18,615 nucleotides of DNA, taken from NCBI GenBank assembly GCA_023254015.1, contig JALQYS010000087.1, positions 1 through 18,615 on the forward strand, given 5' to 3'. Position 1 is the first letter of the stretch; the number at the start of each line of letters is the position of its first letter. Below the pieces are notes generated by a model. The model was not told the DNA's origin, searched no databases, and saw only the letters and a list, made by a program, of their open reading frames with translations. Of this stretch, positions 13,797-18,615 are shown piece by piece. Origin of the DNA: Paracoccaceae bacterium (lineage in GTDB: Bacteria > Pseudomonadota > Alphaproteobacteria > Rhodobacterales > Rhodobacteraceae). The position numbers were made by a program, and so were the translations under genes.

Positions 13797-15752
13797 TTAA
13801 AAATCGGCAACGACTTGCAAGGAAAGACTGCGCGCGGGGATGTAAGTCCAGCCGCCGCTGCTTGATACGTTCCAGCCGTAGACATTGAACGCGTTCAGTG
13901 CCTGCGCACGAACCACCAGGTTCTTGTCACTCACAGTGAAGCGATATCGTCCTCCAAGATTTACAACCGTTCGCGGCGGCGAGTTGACGGAATTTGCAGC
14001 ATTCCCGGCGCGGCCCGACAGGCTCTCGATAGCGAGATCAAACGAAAGTGGACCGGCCCCCGCCTTAGAACGCCAATCAAGATTGAGGACGCTGCGTCTG
14101 CGGAGTTGCCCGACCGGCCTTGCTCCGATCCGTCCTTCGGAAACAGCTTCTCCGGATACCCGTGGGTCAAGGAACATCGTGCCGGCTACCACAGCCAGGC
14201 CGGGCGCAAGTCGCCCAGCCAAAGAAAACTCAATTCCCCTGTTGTCCAGATCTCCTAGCTCACGATACTTCAGCGACGCGTCCAAACCGAAATATGGCTT
14301 GGTAATCGAAAAGGCTCCGGCGATCAGAGTCAGCTTAGGCGCCAGTTTCACGCTCACACCAGCCTCGATCTGTCGGGTATGAATAGCGGCGGGAATCTCC
14401 GAGCGATTTGTCGCCGTATCCGGCGCGATCAATGCTTCCTCTCGGCCACTCGTCGCTGCAGCGTAAACTGTGACGCCAGAAACAATACGATAGGCCCCCC
14501 CAAAATTCCAGGTAACGGGACTCTCGCTCACGACAGGATCTGCCAAACTGGGATCGGCATAGCTGACTTCCTTACGGTAGTAGCTTTTCGAAACGCCGGC
14601 GGTCAAGGTGATGCCGGACCTGGAAACAAGCGAATAAGCTATTCCCAGACTCAGCTGATTTGTATGATCCGTATTCTTGGGGCCGATCACGATATCCGGC
14701 TCGGGGAAGGCTTGTCGCTCCAGAAGACTGGTCGCCCCCAAATCCAACGCCATGCTGCCCCCAAATCGACGCTGGCGGGAACGCCCACGTACGCTTGCAA
14801 CCAGTCGCTGGTCGATCCTGCTTCCTGCCCATCGCTTGACTGCTCGTATTTCTCCTGAAAGCGATGCGTCGCGATCTCCGAGGTTCGCAACGATTCTATG
14901 GCGACCAGCCGATCCATTGGACGTCACATCGCTCAGGATATCCGAAAATGTTGAATGGTTGTCCTTTTCAGACCAGATTAAACCTGCCTCGATCTGAATT
15001 CCTCGCAACGAAGTCTTCAGGTTGGTGCCGATCAACCATGTGTCAGTATCGCGCCTGGCCCAGTCCTGCGACAGATAGAGTCCTCTTTCCAGCCTGGGAG
15101 GAGCGAGGCTGCCTGATACATAGATTGTCGGACGTGCCTTGTCTCCACGGACAAACAGACCGCCGCCAAACAATAGGATCTCAGTGTCACGCGCCGGGTG
15201 CCAGGAGATGGTTCCGCCGGCGGATTCGTAGTGGTACCGACTGCCTTCGGACGTAACCGCCTGCCGCCATCCCAAACCACCCGCGAGTCCTATGCCGGAG
15301 CCGCCTGGCGGCTTCTTGAACTCTGCCGAGCCCCCGTAGCCGCGGATTGAGCTGCCGCCCGTTTCCAGCGTAACGCTGAGGCCGGCTGCATTGCCCGGTT
15401 TGTTCAACGCATAGTCGACGAGGCCGGTGGGAGCAGGGAACGGAAACTGCAACGCTGCGGGCCCAACGCGAATGGAGCTCCCGTCGACAAGTCGAGGAGA
15501 AATCTTGTCAACGAGGTCGAAGTATAAGCCTTCCAATCTCACATTGCCAGCCTCGACCGGATCAAACCCTCGCACGTCGTCGCTGCTGTAAAGCCCGCTC
15601 TTTTCCGTCCCGACCGTTCGACCGAAAGCATCGCTCGACTGGGTTGTAACGTTGTCGGCTGCCCTCTGCGCAAAGGCAATTTCGGGGCCTAGCGAAATCG
15701 CCAGGCCAAATAAGGACAGCTTTGCGGCCGCTTCGAAAATGGTGCCTTGCAT
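13797..15752 (-). CDS. TonB-dependent outer-membrane receptor with short plug
   Basis: A 651-residue outer-membrane protein. Residues 1-28 form a signal peptide (LSLFGLAISLGPEIAFA, likely cut after AFA). Residues about 40-120 form a compact plug: AFGRTVGTEKSGLYSSDDVR, GNVRLEGLYFD, RLVDGSSIRVG and FPFPAPTGLVDY. The rest is a beta-barrel of alternating short strands ending LSLQVVADF with a terminal Phe, as outer-membrane proteins do. No standard TonB box is obvious between the signal and the plug. Such receptors import siderophores or other large or scarce substrates with TonB energy. It starts 32 bp after the reductase stop, probably in the same transcript, which suggests a link to the oxidation pathway, but the ligand is unknown. 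Confidence 0.85.
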   Translation of the reverse strand: MQGTIFEAAAKLSLFGLAISLGPEIAFAQRAADNVTTQSSDAFGRTVGTEKSGLYSSDDVRGFDPVEAGNVRLEGLYFDLVDKISPRLVDGSSIRVGPAALQFPFPAPTGLVDYALNKPGNAAGLSVTLETGGSSIRGYGGSAEFKKPPGGSGIGLAGGLGWRQAVTSEGSRYHYESAGGTISWHPARDTEILLFGGGLFVRGDKARPTIYVSGSLAPPRLERGLYLSQDWARRDTDTWLIGTNLKTSLRGIQIEAGLIWSEKDNHSTFSDILSDVTSNGSAGRHRIVANLGDRDASLSGEIRAVKRWAGSRIDQRLVASVRGRSRQRRFGGSMALDLGATSLLERQAFPEPDIVIGPKNTDHTNQLSLGIAYSLVSRSGITLTAGVSKSYYRKEVSYADPSLADPVVSESPVTWNFGGAYRIVSGVTVYAAATSGREEALIAPDTATNRSEIPAAIHTRQIEAGVSVKLAPKLTLIAGAFSITKPYFGLDASLKYRELGDLDNRGIEFSLAGRLAPGLAVVAGTMFLDPRVSGEAVSEGRIGARPVGQLRRRSVLNLDWRSKAGAGPLSFDLAIESLSGRAGNAANSVNSPPRTVVNLGGRYRFTVSDKNLVVRAQALNAFNVYGWNVSSSGGWTYIPARSLSLQVVADF

Positions 15753-15784
15753 GAGCCCGTCACGACTTCGACATGAAAACGGTC

Positions 15785-17035
15785 TTACGCGGGCGTATGG
15801 GATGTTGCATCCTGGAGGATATCTTTCATCTGGATTTCCGGTTTCGACAGTTCCGAGGGTGATGGACGCGCTCCAGCTTCGATCAGCTTGCGTCCGTAGA
15901 CGTAGTCCTTAGTGGCATTGATGCAGTCGATCGCGATGATCCGCCCTCTCTTCAAGTAGGCGACTGAAAACTCGCGATCAGAGAGTTGCCCTCTAACTAC
16001 TGTTTCGTCGTAACCGATGGACAGGCCAGCCGTCTGGAGGCGCAGGTCGTACTGGTTGGACCAGAACCAGGGGAACGCCTGATAGGGAACCGGATCGCCG
16101 CAAATATGCCTGGCGACACAAGACGCCTGATCGTTAGCGTTTTGCACCGACTCGACGCGGATGACTGCCTTGTCAGCGTGCAAACAACTGAACGCAGCGC
16201 AGTCTCCAATGGCATAGACGTCGGGCACGGATGTGCGGCAATATTCGTCGACGAGAATTCCATTTCCGCCCTCTGCACCGGCAGCCAGCAAGGGCCCGAC
16301 GCTCGGCACAATCCCGATGCCGACCACCACCGCCTCGACAGCGACTATCGAACCATCTGAAAGCCTCACGCCTTCGACGCGGTCTTCGCCAACAATCGCA
16401 TCGACAGTGACGCCAGTTCGCAAATCCACTCCGTTTTCGCGATGAACGGTTTCGTAGAACGCCGAGAGCTCCGTTCCAGCTACGCGAGAAAGGACCCGAT
16501 CAAGCGACTCGAACAGAACAACATCAACGTCCATTTTCCTAAGTACGGCAGCGGCTTCCAATCCAATATAGCCACCTCCGATGATCGCAATCTTTCTGAC
16601 CCCGCGATCAACTTCAGCGACGAGATCGTCACAGTCCGCTCGTGTCCTAACCGCATGAATACCCTTCAGGGTTGAACCAGGGCAAGTTAGCTTGCGCGGG
16701 TCTCCTCCGGCAGCCCAAACTAGTCTGCCATAGCTAACGGTCTGCCCATCAGAGCATCGAAGTGTCTTGGTCGAAGGATCGACTCCTACGACCTCAATTC
16801 CGAGCCGCATCGAGATGTCCTTTTCCCGCCAGAATTCCGCCGGTCGGATCAGGAGACGATTAAAGGTCTTTTCTCGGGCGAAGTATTCCTTCGAGAGCGG
16901 AGGTCGTTCGTATGGAAACTCCTCCTCACGTCCGATTATCGAGATTGTCCCAAGAAAGCCATTCTGCCGAAGCGAAATTGCGCACTGAGCTCCAGCATGT
17001 CCCGCTCCTACAATGACGATGTCGGCGCAGATCAT
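15785..17035 (-). CDS. FAD-dependent ferredoxin-NAD(P)H reductase
   Basis: A 416-residue member of the putidaredoxin/rubredoxin reductase group. FAD-binding GAGHAG (10-15) follows IVIV at the N-terminus, PYERPPLSKEY (41-51) is the family's active-site loop, NAD-binding GGGYIG (153-158) lies in the second Rossmann fold, YAIGDCA (274-280) is the second FAD motif, and PWFWSNQYDLRLQ (322-334) marks the C-terminal domain. Such enzymes pass electrons from NADH to a [2Fe-2S] ferredoxin that feeds P450s like CYP153, or to Rieske oxygenases. Its ATG overlaps the etfA stop (ATGA), indicating translational coupling. No ferredoxin gene is visible in the window. Whether it serves the P450 at 4444-5745 is inference. 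Confidence 0.9.
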   Translation of the reverse strand: MICADIVIVGAGHAGAQCAISLRQNGFLGTISIIGREEEFPYERPPLSKEYFAREKTFNRLLIRPAEFWREKDISMRLGIEVVGVDPSTKTLRCSDGQTVSYGRLVWAAGGDPRKLTCPGSTLKGIHAVRTRADCDDLVAEVDRGVRKIAIIGGGYIGLEAAAVLRKMDVDVVLFESLDRVLSRVAGTELSAFYETVHRENGVDLRTGVTVDAIVGEDRVEGVRLSDGSIVAVEAVVVGIGIVPSVGPLLAAGAEGGNGILVDEYCRTSVPDVYAIGDCAAFSCLHADKAVIRVESVQNANDQASCVARHICGDPVPYQAFPWFWSNQYDLRLQTAGLSIGYDETVVRGQLSDREFSVAYLKRGRIIAIDCINATKDYVYGRKLIEAGARPSPSELSKPEIQMKDILQDATSHTPA

Positions 17036-17961
17036 GACTTTGCCACCAGTTCCGGCACCGCGTTGAACAGATCCGCGACGAGGCCGATGTCGGCGACCTG
17101 GAAGATCGGGGCATCCTCGTCCTTGTTGATCGCGATGATGGTCTTCGAATCCTTCATCCCCGCAAGGTGCTGGATCGCGCCCGAGATGCCGACCGCGATG
17201 TAGACTTCCGGGGCCACGATCTTGCCGGTCTGGCCGACCTGGAAATCGTTGGGGACATAGCCTGCATCAACCGCAGCGCGGCTGGCGCCAACTGCGGCAC
17301 CCAGCTTGTCAGCCAGCGGGAAGATCGTGGCCTTGAAGGTGTCCGCATCCTTGAGCGCGCGGCCGCCCGAAACGATTACCTTGGCGCTGGTCAGTTCGGG
17401 GCGTTCGCTCTTGGCGATTTCCGAGCCCATGAAGCTGCTGGTGCCGGCGTCGCCCGCACCCGAAACCGCCTCGACGCTGCCCGAACCGCCGCTGGTTTCA
17501 GCCTTGGCGAAAGCGGTGCCGCGCACGGTGATGACCAGCTTGGCATCGCTCGATTCAACCGTGGCGATCGCGTTGCCGGCATAGATCGGGCGGGTGAAGG
17601 TCTTGGGGCCTTCGACCGAAAGGATATCGCTGATCTGCATCACGTCGAGCAGAGCGGCGACGCGCGGGGCGATGTTCTTGCCGGTGGTGGTGGCAGGGGC
17701 AACAAAGGCATCGTGGCTGGCCATCAGGCCGGCCACCAGCGGCGCGACGTTTTCAGCGAGCGCATTGGCATAGGCCGCATCGTCGGCCAGGTGGACCTTG
17801 CCCACTCCGGCGATCTTGGCGGCTTCGGCGGCCACACCGGCGCAGCTCGATCCGGCAACCAGCAGGTGCACTTCGCCAAGCTGCGAAGCGGCGGTGACGG
17901 CGGCAAGCGTGGCGTCCTTGACCGAGGCGTTGTCGTGTTCGACCCAAACGAGCGTCTTCAT
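17032..17961 (-). CDS. etfA: Electron transfer flavoprotein alpha subunit
   Basis: At 309 residues it is full length for EtfA. The C-terminal FAD-binding domain carries SGGRALK (198-204), then QTGKIVAPEVYIAVGISGAI (244-263) and INKDEDAPIFQVADIG (278-293), the family signature. With EtfB it forms a soluble heterodimer holding FAD and AMP that takes electrons from acyl-CoA dehydrogenases to ETF-ubiquinone oxidoreductase. A purine-rich ribosome-binding site (AAGGAAG) precedes ATG 17961. It follows etfB after 125 bp. Codon third positions look markedly more GC-rich than in the downstream reductase gene, as expected for a core gene beside accessory DNA. Confidence 0.97.
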   Translation of the reverse strand: MKTLVWVEHDNASVKDATLAAVTAASQLGEVHLLVAGSSCAGVAAEAAKIAGVGKVHLADDAAYANALAENVAPLVAGLMASHDAFVAPATTTGKNIAPRVAALLDVMQISDILSVEGPKTFTRPIYAGNAIATVESSDAKLVITVRGTAFAKAETSGGSGSVEAVSGAGDAGTSSFMGSEIAKSERPELTSAKVIVSGGRALKDADTFKATIFPLADKLGAAVGASRAAVDAGYVPNDFQVGQTGKIVAPEVYIAVGISGAIQHLAGMKDSKTIIAINKDEDAPIFQVADIGLVADLFNAVPELVAKS

Positions 17962-17982
17962 TCTAGTCTTCCTTCGTTACAG

Positions 17983-18031
17983 TTCGCCCCCGCTTCTGTC
18001 GGGCGAAGAAAGGGAACCCGAAGAAGCGGGG
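17983..18031. repeat. Alternative hairpins between etfB and etfA
   Basis: TTCGCCC (17983-17989) can pair with GGGCGAA (18001-18007), while CCCCGCTTC (17988-17996) can pair with GAAGCGGGG (18023-18031). The two stems overlap and exclude each other. They lie in the 125-bp etfB-etfA gap and could adjust relative expression or be simple mRNA stabilisers; nothing more can be shown. Confidence 0.4.
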
Positions 18032-18086
18032 ACGGCGCGCACCCGGCCGAGGAGAGTGCAAGGCCCGGCACCCGACTGATGTGTGA

Positions 18087-18615
18087 TTAGGCTGCCAACT
18101 CCTTGAGCTTGGCGACGAGGGCATCCACGTCGGCCACCTTGATCCCGGCGCTGCGCACCGGCGGTTCGCTAACCTTGAGGGTCTTGAGGCGCGGGGCAAT
18201 GTCCACCCCGTAGTCCCCCGGCGCCTTGATCGCGAGCGGCTTGGACTTGGCCTTCATGATGTTGGGCAGCGAGGCATAGCGCGGCTCGTTGAGGCGCAGG
18301 TCGGTGGTGACGATCGCCGGCAGCGCCAGCTTGACCGTCTCGAGCCCGCCGTCGACTTCGCGCTTCACCACAACGTGATCGCCCTCGACGCTGACTTCGT
18401 TGGCGAAGGTCCCCTGCGGGCGGCCCATCAGCGCGGCGAGCATCTGCCCGGTCTGGTTGCTGTCATCATCGATCGCCTGCTTGCCCATGACGATCAGGGC
18501 CGGCGCTTCTTCTTCTGCCACGCCCTTGAGGATCTTGGCCACGGCCAGCGGCTCGACTTCGTCATCGGTGACGACGTGGACGGCCCGGTCGGCACCCATG
18601 GCCAGCGCGCTGCGG
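18087..18615 (-). CDS. etfB: Electron transfer flavoprotein beta subunit, partial
   Basis: The frame enters from the window edge (RSALAMGADRAVHVV) and ends at a TAG 18087, giving about 176 residues of the usual about 249; the N-terminal part is outside. Recognisable features are the helix with DDEVEPLAVAKILKGV, the DDDSNQTGQMLAALM segment near the AMP/FAD site, and the conserved LPAIVTTDLRLNEPRYASLP signature of EtfB with PNIMKAKSKPL. Together with EtfA it carries electrons from acyl-CoA dehydrogenases. Gene order etfB-etfA is standard in alphaproteobacteria. An internal ATG at 18599 is not the true start since conserved sequence continues upstream. Confidence 0.96.
   Translation of the reverse strand, partial: RSALAMGADRAVHVVTDDEVEPLAVAKILKGVAEEEAPALIVMGKQAIDDDSNQTGQMLAALMGRPQGTFANEVSVEGDHVVVKREVDGGLETVKLALPAIVTTDLRLNEPRYASLPNIMKAKSKPLAIKAPGDYGVDIAPRLKTLKVSEPPVRSAGIKVADVDALVAKLKELAA

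Noticed and set aside
17167..18090. 307-residue open frame on the plus strand opposite etfA
   Set aside because: It is the antisense shadow of a highly GC-biased core gene; the translation is low-complexity in R, G and D, and etfA on the other strand has full family signatures.

Overview
The window looks like accessory DNA from an alphaproteobacterium, most likely a sphingomonad (Sphingomonadaceae or Erythrobacteraceae). The inference rests on the overall gene style: a CYP153-type P450, an AlmA-type flavin monooxygenase, a short-plug TonB-dependent receptor, SDR and thioesterase pairs, high-GC etfBA, and a FixK/FnrL-type operator. Taxonomy cannot be proved from the sequence alone. There are no rRNA, tRNA or CRISPR features.

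Layout. Positions 1-1397 are a mobile edge: the 5' end of a DUF2924-like gene on the minus strand, then a complete IS3-family (IS407-like) element at 132-1397 with imperfect terminal repeats, orfA/orfB and a G GGA AAC slippery site. No target-site duplication is visible. The element abuts a ferritin-like diiron protein gene (1405-2241) that appears to have lost its 5' end. Next on the plus strand come a triple-PAS protein with no output domain (2313-3476) and a double-hotdog acyl-CoA thioesterase (3592-4386). A perfect 15-bp hairpin separates these from a convergent CYP153-family P450 (minus, 5745-4444). Divergent from the P450 is a globin-like protein (6014-6439). Then follows a tight minus-strand operon, SDR (9748-8873), MoxR AAA+ ATPase (8870-7887) and CoxE-like VWA protein (7880-6528). 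A 485-bp divergent regulatory region with repeats separates it from a plus-strand pair, hotdog thioesterase-like protein and SDR (10234-11819). A hairpin at 11958-11986 divides this from an AlmA-like flavin monooxygenase (minus, 13539-12016) that carries an in-frame TAA at codon 32. An AT-rich spacer with an FNR/FixK-type box follows. The minus strand then holds a TonB-dependent receptor (15752-13797), a ferredoxin-NAD(P)H reductase (17035-15785) and etfA/etfB (17961-17032; 18615-18087, partial).

How it may work together (inference). The content fits uptake and oxidation of an aliphatic or alicyclic hydrocarbon. A receptor would handle outer-membrane passage. CYP153, with the reductase and a ferredoxin encoded elsewhere, would do terminal hydroxylation, and the AlmA-like enzyme would have acted on longer chains before it was interrupted. 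SDRs would oxidise alcohols or hydroxyacyl intermediates, thioesterases would adjust acyl-CoA pools, and ETF would take electrons from acyl-CoA dehydrogenases. The globin, PAS protein and FixK-type site hint at oxygen or redox control. The MoxR/VWA pair resembles metalloenzyme-activating chaperones, but its client is not evident, which is the most open biological question here.
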